Of a stretch of 64,000 nt of DNA, positions 55,404 through 64,000 are shown in pieces. The notes under the pieces are model-generated. The model was not told the DNA's origin. It saw only the letters and a program-made list of their open reading frames with translations, and did no database searches. How positions within the stretch are numbered: the stretch's first letter is position 1; the number at the start of each line of letters is the position of its first letter. Source of the stretch: Nostoc sp. PCC 7107 (lineage in GTDB: Bacteria > Cyanobacteriota > Cyanobacteriia > Cyanobacteriales > Nostocaceae); the NCBI RefSeq assembly GCF_000316625.1, contig NC_019676.1:6156501-6220500 (forward strand). The letters are read 5' to 3'. The translations under genes and the position numbers were made by a program.

Positions 55404-55951
55404 ACCTGTGAAATGAAGTAATTTATTATACGTAGTATAAATAAAAGCTAATGCACCCTTATAATTACACAAAATTACAGTTATCTTTTTTACAAAAGTA
55501 TTAAAGAATAGTAGAACAAGTTAGGTGCTGAAACTGAGATTTTACTTAAACACAGTCTCAAGTGAAGTTCAGCACAGTGTCATAAATCACAAGTAAAAAT
55601 TTTACACTGTAGACAACGCAGTGTAAGAGTTGAGAGTGCTGTTCATCCAAATTCCGGCAATACTGTAGCAAACATAATTAGTTTGTGAGAATTTTTGTGT
55701 TGACTTTTCCTGGTATTTAGTCATTTCTCACAGATGATTTGTAGTTGTTATAGGAAATATATCATCAGCAAAAATTCCGACTCTGCATAAGATTTTTTAG
55801 TAATTTATGCAGACATCAAAAATATGCCTTCAAAATTAAGGGTAATTTTGCAGCTATACTGTTGTGTCTAAAATGCAGAAAGGACATTAGTAAGAATTCA
55901 AATAGTGAATTTTTACCTGCATAAATTAATAGCTGTAAATATTGCTATCTA

Positions 55952-55976
55952 AGTGGCTAATTTAAAATTAGCCACT
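55952..55976. promoter_or_regulatory. near-perfect 25-bp palindrome upstream of terpene cyclase gene
   Basis: The arms AGTGGCTAATTT and AAATTAGCCACT are perfect 12-base reverse complements around a single A, centred about 60 bases before the ATG at 56024. It is a candidate operator for a dimeric regulator, or a leader hairpin. The giant kinase gene downstream is a possible upstream signal source, but the link is only inference. Confidence 0.45.
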
Positions 55977-56023
55977 ACCAACCATGCGATTTATTTAAAA
56001 ACTTGCAAAACTTCAGAGGACTT

Positions 56024-56992
56024 ATGGAAAAGTTAAGTTTTCCCGATTTATACTGCCCATTTCCATCTCAAGTTAATAAGTATGTAGATGTTTTAGAAGA
56101 TTATTCATTGGAATGGTTATATCACTTTGATTTACTAGCAAATGAATCAATTTATCAAAATTTTTCAAAATCAAAGTTTTTTTTATTAGCCGCAGGTACT
56201 TATCCCTACTGTGAACTTGAAGATATCAAAATTACAAGTGATTGGCATACTTGGCTATTTATCTGGGATGATCAATGTGATATGTCTGATCTAGGCACAA
56301 AACCTGAAGTTTTAAACATGTATCACAAAAGATTTCTGGAGATATTATGTGGAGCAAAACCAAACAATCAAGATATATCTTTAAGCTTTGCTTTAAGAGA
56401 TTTAAGGCAAAGAATCTTGCAAAGAGGAAATGAGAAGTGGTTTGATTATTTTGTTCGTTGCTGTCAAGATTACTTTTACGGATGCGTTCTACAGGCAGAA
56501 TATCGCGCTCAAAGGATTGTACCTAGTGTTAACACATATATCATGATCCGTAATTTATGTTCAGCAGTAGATAGTTGTCTCGCATTAATTGAAATTGGAT
56601 ATCAAATGAATGTTTTTGGTTCCATCAGAGAAAATCACCTTATTAAGCAACTTAATGTCATAACTAATAATATCATTTCCTGGTGTAACGATATTTTCTC
56701 TGCTCCTAGAGAAATAGGTAGTAGAGATGTTCATAATTTAGTATTTGTACTACACCATCAACATCGAATAAATCTAACTCAAGCAATTATAATTGCAGCA
56801 GAAATGCACGATCAAAAGGTAAGAGAATTAATTAATTTAGAAGCCTCTCTGCCATCATTTGATCAAAAAGTTGATCAGGAAGTTACAGAATACATATCAG
56901 GATTACATTCATGGATACGAGGGAACCTAGATTGGTATTTTCAATCTGATCGGTATCAGAGTTTAGAATCACTTGAATTATCTCAAATCTGA
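56024..56992 (+). CDS. class I terpene (sesquiterpene) cyclase
   Basis: A 322-residue all-helical cyclase from ATG 56024, with AGAGGA upstream; a TTG at 56003 is rejected. The aspartate-rich motif DDQCD (82-86) and the NSE triad NDIFSAPRE (222-230) bind the three magnesium ions that hold the diphosphate. A C-terminal Arg-Tyr pair (SDRYQ) completes the bacterial-type active site. The size and motifs match the Nostoc cyclases characterised as germacrene A and epi-selinene synthases, which are also followed by a CYP110 P450. The exact product cannot be predicted from sequence by eye. The next gene, the P450, begins 86 bases downstream. Confidence 0.9.
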   Translation: MEKLSFPDLYCPFPSQVNKYVDVLEDYSLEWLYHFDLLANESIYQNFSKSKFFLLAAGTYPYCELEDIKITSDWHTWLFIWDDQCDMSDLGTKPEVLNMYHKRFLEILCGAKPNNQDISLSFALRDLRQRILQRGNEKWFDYFVRCCQDYFYGCVLQAEYRAQRIVPSVNTYIMIRNLCSAVDSCLALIEIGYQMNVFGSIRENHLIKQLNVITNNIISWCNDIFSAPREIGSRDVHNLVFVLHHQHRINLTQAIIIAAEMHDQKVRELINLEASLPSFDQKVDQEVTEYISGLHSWIRGNLDWYFQSDRYQSLESLELSQI

Positions 56993-57078
56993 GGTAATAT
57001 AAAATTTTCGGTAAAAAACTATTACTGCTGCCAAAACCTAAAGACAATTGGTGATATTCTCAAAAGCAAAGTGTCAAT

Positions 57079-58470
57079 ATGCCATTACCAAATCTTATTC
57101 AGACTCCTTCTTTTATTCAAAAGCTTCAATGGATAGTTGATCCTGTTCACTACATGGAAAGTGCAGCCAAAAAATATCCTGATATTTTCACTGCTAATAT
57201 AGTGGGTTTTGGTTGTCCAGTAGTATTTGTAAACCATCCCAAAGCAATTCAGGAAATTTTTACCAATGATAGAAAGAAGTTTGCTGCGCTTGGCGAAGCA
57301 AACAGTATTTTTCAACCCTTAATTGGTAATACTTCAACAATTATGTTAGATGGCGATCGCCACAAACAACGGCGACAATTGTTGATGCCTCCATTTCACG
57401 GAGAAAGAATGCAAGCTTATGGTTCTTTAATTTGTGATCTTACTGAAAAAGTATTTAGTGAGTTACCCCTAAACAAATCTTTTTCCGCTCGTACTGTAGT
57501 ACAAGAAGTGTCACTGTTAATCATCTTAGAAGCTGTTTTTGGTTTACATAAGGGAGAACGTTACTATCAACTCCGGCGTTTATTAGCGTTATTGATGGAT
57601 GTCTTTAAGTCACCACTTACATCTAGCTTTCTTTTATTACCATTTTTGCAAAAAAATTTAGGTGACTGGAGTCCTTGGGGCAAGTTTCTGCGCCAACGCC
57701 AACAGATTGATCAATTGCTTTACACTGAAATTGCTGAACGTCGGGAACAGGCTGATCCAAATCGCATTGACATTCTTTCGTTATTGATGTCAGCTAGGGA
57801 TGAAGCAGGTAATGCAATGACTGATCAGGAGTTGCGTGATGAGTTAATGACTCTGCTATTGGCAGGCCATGAAACGGCTTCAACAGCTATGGCTTGGGCA
57901 TTATATTGGATTCATTACCAACCAGAAGTTCGGGCAAAATTACTGCAAGAACTTGCTACCTTGGGTAATAAACCAGACCCTACGAGTATTTTCCGGCTAC
58001 CTTATCTTACAAATGTCATCAATGAAACTCTGCGAATGTACCCTGTTTTGATGGCAACTTTACCTAGAGTGGTGCAGGAACCCGCTGAATTGCTGGGACA
58101 TCCTATAGAACCTGGTACGGTACTGGTTGGTGGCATTTATCTTACTCATCACCGTGAGAATTTATATGCAGAGCCAGATAAGTTTCAGCCAGATAGATTT
58201 CTCAATTACCAATTTTCTCCTTATGAATATATGCCTTTTGGTGCCGGTGTTCGTCGCTGCATGGGTGAAGCGTTGGCACTGTTTGAGATGAAATTAGTAT
58301 TAGCAACCATTTTATCTGGCTATCAACTGGAATTAGAAAGTCAACAACCAGAGAAAGCTCAACGCCGAAGCGTTACCCTTGGGCCAGCCAATGGAGTCAA
58401 GATGGTAATTAAAGGGCGGCGTGTGCGCCAAAGGTCTCAAGTACCTACAGCAACTGCACCAACCCATTAA
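57079..58470 (+). CDS. cytochrome P450, CYP110-like
   Basis: A 463-residue P450. The I-helix oxygen-activation motif is AGHET (262-266), ExxR is NETLRMYP (Glu316, Arg319) and the heme loop is FGAGVRRCMG with the ligand Cys394. MLDGDRHKQRRQLLMPPFHG is the C-helix region. This matches the cyanobacterial CYP110 family, some members of which oxidise sesquiterpenes or fatty acids. It sits 86 bases downstream of the terpene cyclase, so it probably hydroxylates the cyclase product. The redox partner must come from elsewhere (ferredoxin). It ends 10 bases from the convergent kinase gene. Confidence 0.92.
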   Translation: MPLPNLIQTPSFIQKLQWIVDPVHYMESAAKKYPDIFTANIVGFGCPVVFVNHPKAIQEIFTNDRKKFAALGEANSIFQPLIGNTSTIMLDGDRHKQRRQLLMPPFHGERMQAYGSLICDLTEKVFSELPLNKSFSARTVVQEVSLLIILEAVFGLHKGERYYQLRRLLALLMDVFKSPLTSSFLLLPFLQKNLGDWSPWGKFLRQRQQIDQLLYTEIAERREQADPNRIDILSLLMSARDEAGNAMTDQELRDELMTLLLAGHETASTAMAWALYWIHYQPEVRAKLLQELATLGNKPDPTSIFRLPYLTNVINETLRMYPVLMATLPRVVQEPAELLGHPIEPGTVLVGGIYLTHHRENLYAEPDKFQPDRFLNYQFSPYEYMPFGAGVRRCMGEALALFEMKLVLATILSGYQLELESQQPEKAQRRSVTLGPANGVKMVIKGRRVRQRSQVPTATAPTH

Positions 58471-58480
58471 TACCAGCACC

Positions 58481-61400
58481 TCACTGCTTGATTGGTATTT
58501 CAATCACAAACTCAGTGCCTTTTCCGGGAGTAGAATCACAAGTTAACCGACCCTTGTGTTTATCTACAATTACCTGATAACTAATAGATAATCCCAATCC
58601 AGTACCACTACCAACTGGTTTAGTCGTAAAAAATGGATCAAAGATTTTCTTCTTGACTATTGCTGTCATCCCAGAACCATTATCAGCAATGCTAATCCGC
58701 AAGGTATTCGAGTCTATCAAGGCAGTACCAATGCGAATCTGAGGTCTAGTTAACAGTTCATTTTGACCATTAACCATTGACTCATCTAACGCATCGATCG
58801 CATTACTCAAAATATTCATAAATACCTGATTTAGTTGACCAGCATAACAACTAATATTGGGTATTTTTGCATATTCTTTGATAACTTCGATTTCCGGGGA
58901 ATCACTCTTTTCTTTAAGTCGGTGCTGCAAAATCATTAACGTGTTGTCAATACCTTCATGAATATCAACAGCCTTCATTTCCGACTCATCCAAGCGGGAG
59001 AAGTTACGTAAACCTAAAACTATATTACGAATTCGGGAACTGCCAACTTTCATAGAATCAAGAATTTTTGGCAAATCTTTAGCTAAAAAATCTACATCAA
59101 TTTCTGCTGTTTTTGCTGTAATTAAATCCGAAGGATGAGAGCATTCTTGCTGATAAATAGCTAATAATTCTAGTAAATCTTGAATGTATTCACTAGTATG
59201 ATTAATATTGCCATGAATAAAGTTAATGGGATTATTAATTTCATGAGCAATACCAGCCACCATTTGACCCAAAGAAGACATTTTTTCACTTTGAATTAAT
59301 TGGGTTTGTGTACATTGCAATTCTTGGAGAGCTTCTTGCAGATGTTGATTTTTATTGTGTAGTTCTTGTGTTCTTGCTTCTACTTTTTCTTCTAAGCTAT
59401 GGTTGTATTGCTCCAGATTTTGATTTGCTTGTGCTAAATCGTTATAAAGAATAGCATTTTCTAAAGAAATTGCAGCTTGAGTAGTAAGCAGCTTCAAAAC
59501 TTCAACGCGATCGCGTGTAAATGCTCCCGTGGTAAGATTATTTTCGAGATAAAGAATCCCCAATAATTTACCTTGATTGATAATTGGGATGCACAAAAGG
59601 CTCTTAGGTTGCTCACGCATAATGTAGCGATCGCCAGTTAAAAAATCAACAGTTTTAGCATCATCAACTACAAACACATCTTTTGTGCGGTTCACATATT
59701 TCATCAATGTAATAGGGACATCATTGCTAGATTCCACGAAAATTGATGGAAACTCTGTAGAGATAGATGAAGAATTTGTACTAGCACTGATAGCTGTTAC
59801 CTTTAATTCCAAGTTATCATCTTCAATCAAGATTAAGGCAGATTTAGAAGCTCCGGCATTTTCCATCACAACCTGCATTAATGTAGATAACAGTTGCTCC
59901 ATCTCAATTTCTCCAGAGAGTGCTTGAGAAGCTTTAATCACAGAGGCTAAATCTAGTGATTCCGAAATACTTGTTTTAGAACCAATTAGTGTTTGGTAAC
60001 TACTTTGATGTGATATAGATTGATAAGTAGAGATAGTGATTTTGTCAGATAATTGTAGGCTCAGTTTCTCTTGCTGAAGTATTGGCATGAGTAATTGTGG
60101 ATAGCGTTTTGCCAAATCATCTACTTTGGCTTTCGCTCCCCAGCGTACATAACAATAATAAGCATCAGTGAGATAAGTTTGAGCAATTTTCTCTTTACCC
60201 CAATCTAGATAGAATCTAGCTGCTAGTTCATTAGCCAGAGCTTCTTCATTAATGTACTCGTTTTCTTTAGCAAGAGAAATGGCGCGATCGTAAGATTCTA
60301 TTGCTTCGAGATATTGACATGTAACCCGATATCGTTCAGCCTCTACTAAATAAAATTTATGCAGATAATTCATCGGGGCATGATGCGCCCATTTCTGCAT
60401 TTTTTCTTGGTTAGCTGTTACTCTATCGATAATAGACCTCTGCTCAATATCTAATATATGAGTATAATTTGCCAATCTCACCAATGAATCATAAAAATAG
60501 AAAATGGGAATAACAATTTGTCCGGTGCCACCCGCTAGATAGTTATTTGCTAAAATGCTATTCTCAAGTGCTTGAGGGTAATTGTGGAATAGATAACACA
60601 GATGTAGTTTACCTAAAAATAAAGCTAACAAACTGCCGCCATCATTACTTTGCCAGTGAATCGGCAACATTTTTTCTTCATTGTAGGCTTCCCCAATTAA
60701 ATAACAGGGATTTTCAATATTACCTAGCAAGTTCAAAACTATCTGTCTATATATTGCACCCCAGTAAAATATTGTTTCTTGATTCATTTGAGAGATGGCA
60801 TAATTATATGTTTCCATCTCTCTTTCTAGCCCAGTTAGTTCTCTTCCACTAAAATATGAAGAGCAGCAATAATTATAAAGAGAATAGGCTGCAAATTCTA
60901 AATCTCCAGTTTCTAGACCGATAGAATAACTTTCTAGTAATGGAGACAACATTTCTTTAGTATGTTGCTGCCAATGTCGTACAACCGAATTGAACGCATT
61001 TATAATTTTAGCTTTGATTTCTCTAGCATTGAACTTATCCAATAAACTCAAAGCTAAATTACCAAATTGATAACCAGACTCTATATCTTCTACTACACAA
61101 CAAAGGATCACTCCATAATTAATGTATGCGAAGGAAGATAGGGAAGCATTCCCATACTGAACTGATAACTTAATTTGCTTAAATATAAACAAAGGGAAAA
61201 GTGCAGGAACGCTTTGATAAGCAGGAGCAATTGTACTGGAAATGATACGAATGATAGCTAGTGGTTGGGCTGCCGTCATTTCTGGTAGGTTAATTAAATC
61301 TTCAATACACTTCCCACTTAAATCTGATGAAATTTCTGCCATTGCCATCTGAAAATCAGAAGGATTAGGATTCTCAGGAAATTCCACACCCAACTGCTCC

Positions 61401-64000
61401 AAAACAGTAAGTGCAGTATTGACAGCTTCTAATGCTTTATTTTGTGCGCCATAAGCCTGAATTTTTATTTCATAAACTTTCACTTTTTCTAGTAATGTAT
61501 TAGCCTGTGCTAATACAACATCAACTAATTGCTCCATTTGCTCAAATTCACCTGCTAGGTATGCTGCTTCTGCTGCTGTTTCATACAAAGCTAAAGTTAG
61601 TTCATATTGTGTTTCCCAACTATCAGATGAAAGGAGTTTGATTCCCGTTGTTAAATATTTAATTGCTGCTGCATAAGCTGTTGATCCTAAAGCTTTACGT
61701 CCAGCCATCAAATTCATTTGGGCTATTTCATCATACGTTGTTTGCTCAGTGATCAGTTCTAATGCAATATTGAATTGATTTACTAGCTGGAAAATCTTTT
61801 CTTCGCGTTCTGCAAATGGGATACTATTAAATAGTAATAAGCCAATTTTTAAATGTGTTTGCCGCCTTTGGGTTTCGGAAATTAAAGAATAAGCAGCTTG
61901 TTGTACTCTATCATGGATAAATTTGTATTTAGGAACTGGAAAACTATTGTTGAATAAATCTGGAGAGTTTGCATTTAAACCAATTTCTATGGAACTAGAC
62001 TCATTTTGGAATAACTTATAGATATCAGTTTGAGGTAAAATTATTCCTTCATGTAAGGATATCCATAAGTCAGATGCTGTATCTACTACAGATTTTTCAT
62101 TCACTATCGCCAGAGTTTTTAAGTCAAATTCATGTCCGATACAGGCAGCCATTTTTAAGACATTTTGCGTTACTATTGGCAATTTCTCTATTTGCCGTGC
62201 CATAAAATCAACAACATCATCTGTCAGCACTAATGACTGTATTACAGCAAAATCATACTGCCAATAACCTACATCAAAGTTAAATTTAATGATGCCATCT
62301 TGATGTAAAGACTTCAAAAATTGAGTTGCAAAGAAGGGATTACCCTTGGTTTTAGCAAATACCATTTGCCCTAGAGGAATAGCTATCTCTTGATGGCAAC
62401 CAAGAGTATCAGCAATCAAGGAATTTAAATTACTCTGATTTAGAGGTACTAGGGTAATCTGATTAATACTTGTTCCAGCTTTTTCAATTTGCTGTATTGT
62501 TAAACAAAGTGGATGGGCTGGGTAAACTTCATTATCACGATATGCACCAATTAGTAAAAAGTTTCCTTCAGATTGAGTAACTTTTAGCTCTTCATCAACT
62601 TCCAAAACGTCCCCATCAAATACAGGGTTCCACAAGTTATTTGTAGGTTCAGACGCAACTACAACAGCAGTTTGATTATTGGTATTATTTTGACTCATCA
62701 ATAGTTGAATAAATTGCAAAGAGGCTGAGTCTGCCCATTGCAAGTCATCCAGAAAAATGACTAAAGGATGCTCTTTAGTACTAAATACTTGAATGAATCT
62801 TTGAAATAATAGATTAAATCGATTTTGAGCAGCAGTTCCCGAAAGTTCCGAAATTGCTGGTTGTTTACCAATAATTTGTTCTAGTCCAGGAATTACATCA
62901 ATAATTACCTGTGCTTGTTCACCCAATGCTAAGAAAATTTTGTCTTTCCATTGTTGAATTTGAGCATCAGTTTCTACCAAAATTTGCCCCATCAAGTCTT
63001 GAAAAGCCTGTACTAATGCTGATAAAGGAATGTCACGTTGGAATTGGTCAAATTTACCTTTGATGAAATAACTGCGCTGTCTAGCAATCGGTTTATGTAC
63101 TTCATTGACTACGGCGGTTTTACCAATCCCAGAAAAGCCCGCGACTAGGATCATTTCTGTCGTACCTCTGGCTACGCGCTCAAAGGCTGTAAGTAAGGTA
63201 GCAACTTCTTTTTCACGACCATAGAGTTTTTCTGGGATGAGAAAACGGTCGGAAACATCTTTAGTAGCTAACTCGAAGGTGGTAATATTACCGATTTCTA
63301 GCCATTGCTGATAGCAAGCTTCTAAGTCGTACTTAAGTCCGTAAGCACTTTGATAGCGGTCTTCGGCATTTTTAGCCATTAACTTGCTAACAATTGCAGA
63401 CAAAATTGGCGGGTGATTACGATTAATTTGCTGTACGGTTGGTGGTTGTTTAGCAATGTGAGCGTGAACCAACTCCATCGGTTCAGTGTTGGCGAAGGGT
63501 AACTGTCCGGTTAGGAGTTCAAAAAATGTGACTCCTAAAGAATAGAAATCACTGCGGTAATCAATACCACGGTTCATTCTACCTGTCTGTTCAGGAGAGA
63601 TGTAAGCTAGTGTTCCTTCTAAGACGTTAGGATTTGTCAGGTATTGAATTTCTCTTGGTAGGAGAGTAGCAATACTGAAGTCGATAATTTTAATTTCTAA
63701 AGTACTGGGGTTAATCAGGATATTTGCAGGTTTGATATCTTTATGAATAAGGCGACTGCGATGTAACCCTTCTAAAATAGATGCGATCGCTATAGCAATA
63801 GGGAAAAATTCTTGTAGTGTAATCCCAAACTCTTGTGTAGCTTTATTCTGCCGTCCCCAATCTTTGAGCGATATCCCGCCAAAGTCCTCCATGATTAAAG
63901 CATAGCCATTGCGATAATTTTCTAAACACAGAGGTTGAACTATGCCTGGTAAATTGAGGTTTTTGGTGATTGTATACTGATTACGGAATTGGGCAATTTC
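58481..64000 (-). CDS. giant Ser/Thr kinase-AAA-GAF-sensor histidine kinase (5' end off window)
   Basis: The reading frame is open through the right edge; at least 1839 residues are visible, and the residues before the first Met in the window ([20 protein letters not shown]) are already kinase N-lobe. Order: Ser/Thr kinase with HKDIKPANI and KIIDFSIA; an AAA/STAND ATPase with Walker [10 protein letters not shown]; a long helical region; a GAF domain ([16 protein letters not shown]); a coiled coil; HisKA with [13 protein letters not shown]; and HATPase with DNGSGM and [10 protein letters not shown]. This is the trifunctional kinase type common in filamentous cyanobacteria. Its stop lies 10 bases from the P450 stop, convergent. 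Such kinases have been noted next to terpene cyclase-CYP110 pairs in Nostoc, hinting at a signalling role for the terpene. Confidence 0.93.
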   Translation of the reverse strand, partial: EIAQFRNQYTITKNLNLPGIVQPLCLENYRNGYALIMEDFGGISLKDWGRQNKATQEFGITLQEFFPIAIAIASILEGLHRSRLIHKDIKPANILINPSTLEIKIIDFSIATLLPREIQYLTNPNVLEGTLAYISPEQTGRMNRGIDYRSDFYSLGVTFFELLTGQLPFANTEPMELVHAHIAKQPPTVQQINRNHPPILSAIVSKLMAKNAEDRYQSAYGLKYDLEACYQQWLEIGNITTFELATKDVSDRFLIPEKLYGREKEVATLLTAFERVARGTTEMILVAGFSGIGKTAVVNEVHKPIARQRSYFIKGKFDQFQRDIPLSALVQAFQDLMGQILVETDAQIQQWKDKIFLALGEQAQVIIDVIPGLEQIIGKQPAISELSGTAAQNRFNLLFQRFIQVFSTKEHPLVIFLDDLQWADSASLQFIQLLMSQNNTNNQTAVVVASEPTNNLWNPVFDGDVLEVDEELKVTQSEGNFLLIGAYRDNEVYPAHPLCLTIQQIEKAGTSINQITLVPLNQSNLNSLIADTLGCHQEIAIPLGQMVFAKTKGNPFFATQFLKSLHQDGIIKFNFDVGYWQYDFAVIQSLVLTDDVVDFMARQIEKLPIVTQNVLKMAACIGHEFDLKTLAIVNEKSVVDTASDLWISLHEGIILPQTDIYKLFQNESSSIEIGLNANSPDLFNNSFPVPKYKFIHDRVQQAAYSLISETQRRQTHLKIGLLLFNSIPFAEREEKIFQLVNQFNIALELITEQTTYDEIAQMNLMAGRKALGSTAYAAAIKYLTTGIKLLSSDSWETQYELTLALYETAAEAAYLAGEFEQMEQLVDVVLAQANTLLEKVKVYEIKIQAYGAQNKALEAVNTALTVLEQLGVEFPENPNPSDFQMAMAEISSDLSGKCIEDLINLPEMTAAQPLAIIRIISSTIAPAYQSVPALFPLFIFKQIKLSVQYGNASLSSFAYINYGVILCCVVEDIESGYQFGNLALSLLDKFNAREIKAKIINAFNSVVRHWQQHTKEMLSPLLESYSIGLETGDLEFAAYSLYNYCCSSYFSGRELTGLEREMETYNYAISQMNQETIFYWGAIYRQIVLNLLGNIENPCYLIGEAYNEEKMLPIHWQSNDGGSLLALFLGKLHLCYLFHNYPQALENSILANNYLAGGTGQIVIPIFYFYDSLVRLANYTHILDIEQRSIIDRVTANQEKMQKWAHHAPMNYLHKFYLVEAERYRVTCQYLEAIESYDRAISLAKENEYINEEALANELAARFYLDWGKEKIAQTYLTDAYYCYVRWGAKAKVDDLAKRYPQLLMPILQQEKLSLQLSDKITISTYQSISHQSSYQTLIGSKTSISESLDLASVIKASQALSGEIEMEQLLSTLMQVVMENAGASKSALILIEDDNLELKVTAISASTNSSSISTEFPSIFVESSNDVPITLMKYVNRTKDVFVVDDAKTVDFLTGDRYIMREQPKSLLCIPIINQGKLLGILYLENNLTTGAFTRDRVEVLKLLTTQAAISLENAILYNDLAQANQNLEQYNHSLEEKVEARTQELHNKNQHLQEALQELQCTQTQLIQSEKMSSLGQMVAGIAHEINNPINFIHGNINHTSEYIQDLLELLAIYQQECSHPSDLITAKTAEIDVDFLAKDLPKILDSMKVGSSRIRNIVLGLRNFSRLDESEMKAVDIHEGIDNTLMILQHRLKEKSDSPEIEVIKEYAKIPNISCYAGQLNQVFMNILSNAIDALDESMVNGQNELLTRPQIRIGTALIDSNTLRISIADNGSGMTAIVKKKIFDPFFTTKPVGSGTGLGLSISYQVIVDKHKGRLTCDSTPGKGTEFVIEIPIKQ

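Larger units (their letters stand above)
54858..56023. other. 1.15-kb AT-rich non-coding spacer upstream of terpene cyclase
   Basis: There is no supported coding frame in this 1166-base stretch. It is strongly AT-rich. Two hairpins stand out: AATGACTAAATT/AAATTTAGTCATT (55371-55403) and a near-perfect palindrome at 55952-55976. A small RNA or a decayed gene cannot be excluded by eye. Confidence 0.5.

Overview
The window comes from a filamentous, probably heterocyst-forming cyanobacterium of the Nostocales (Nostoc/Anabaena/Calothrix type). The evidence is psbA for photosystem II D1, dense HIP1 octamers (GCGATCGC), a cyanobacterial phytochrome with its response regulator, several small cyanobacterium-only families (DUF3370-, DUF3531- and DUF4090-like), a CYP110-type P450, and the short dispersed and tandem repeats typical of Nostocales intergenic DNA. 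I see no rRNA, tRNA or CRISPR array.

Region 1 (1-15.8 kb) looks like an accessory organosulfur/halogen locus: two lipoprotein substrate-binding proteins of the sulfonate/taurine type, a flavoprotein plus dicluster ferredoxin, a vanadium-haloperoxidase-like protein, a methyltransferase, a long glutathione transferase, a 2-oxoglutarate/Fe(II) oxygenase, an aldo/keto reductase and an arylsulfotransferase-like protein. It is decaying. The flavoprotein appears to carry an internal in-frame deletion, and the haloperoxidase and arylsulfotransferase genes are each cut by a single in-frame stop. An IS982-like and an ISKra4-like transposase are cut the same way, and the ISKra4 element abuts a fragment of a GFA-type gene.

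Region 2 (15.8-23.4 kb) is a DNA phosphorothioation (Dnd) island: dndD, a small HTH gene, dndC, divergent dndB, then an operon of a Dnd-associated protein and an HNH nuclease whose N-terminal half resembles sulfur-binding domains. No dndE, dndA or dndFGH is visible. Paired palindromes sit in the dndB/dndC and HTH promoter regions. This is the best candidate for an unusual system.

Region 3 (23.5-46.6 kb) is mostly core: psbA; an MBOAT acyltransferase with a giant SGNH-like partner (probably polymer O-acylation); ppc; small conserved cyanobacterial proteins; a biliverdin-type phytochrome and its response regulator; two RelE-like proteins in tandem; a phosphatase, Nudix, TPR and ABC ATPase genes; rsmG; a SnoaL-like protein; a peptidoglycan-binding protein; and a small membrane protein.

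Region 4 (46.6-64 kb) has a CobE/CbiG-like gene, an AAA ATPase plus PIN-like nuclease pair (possible defence module), mutS, a copper P-type ATPase behind a MerR-type promoter with a small membrane protein, a 1.15-kb AT-rich spacer, and a terpene cyclase-CYP110 pair facing a giant Ser/Thr-kinase/AAA/GAF/histidine-kinase gene that runs off the window.
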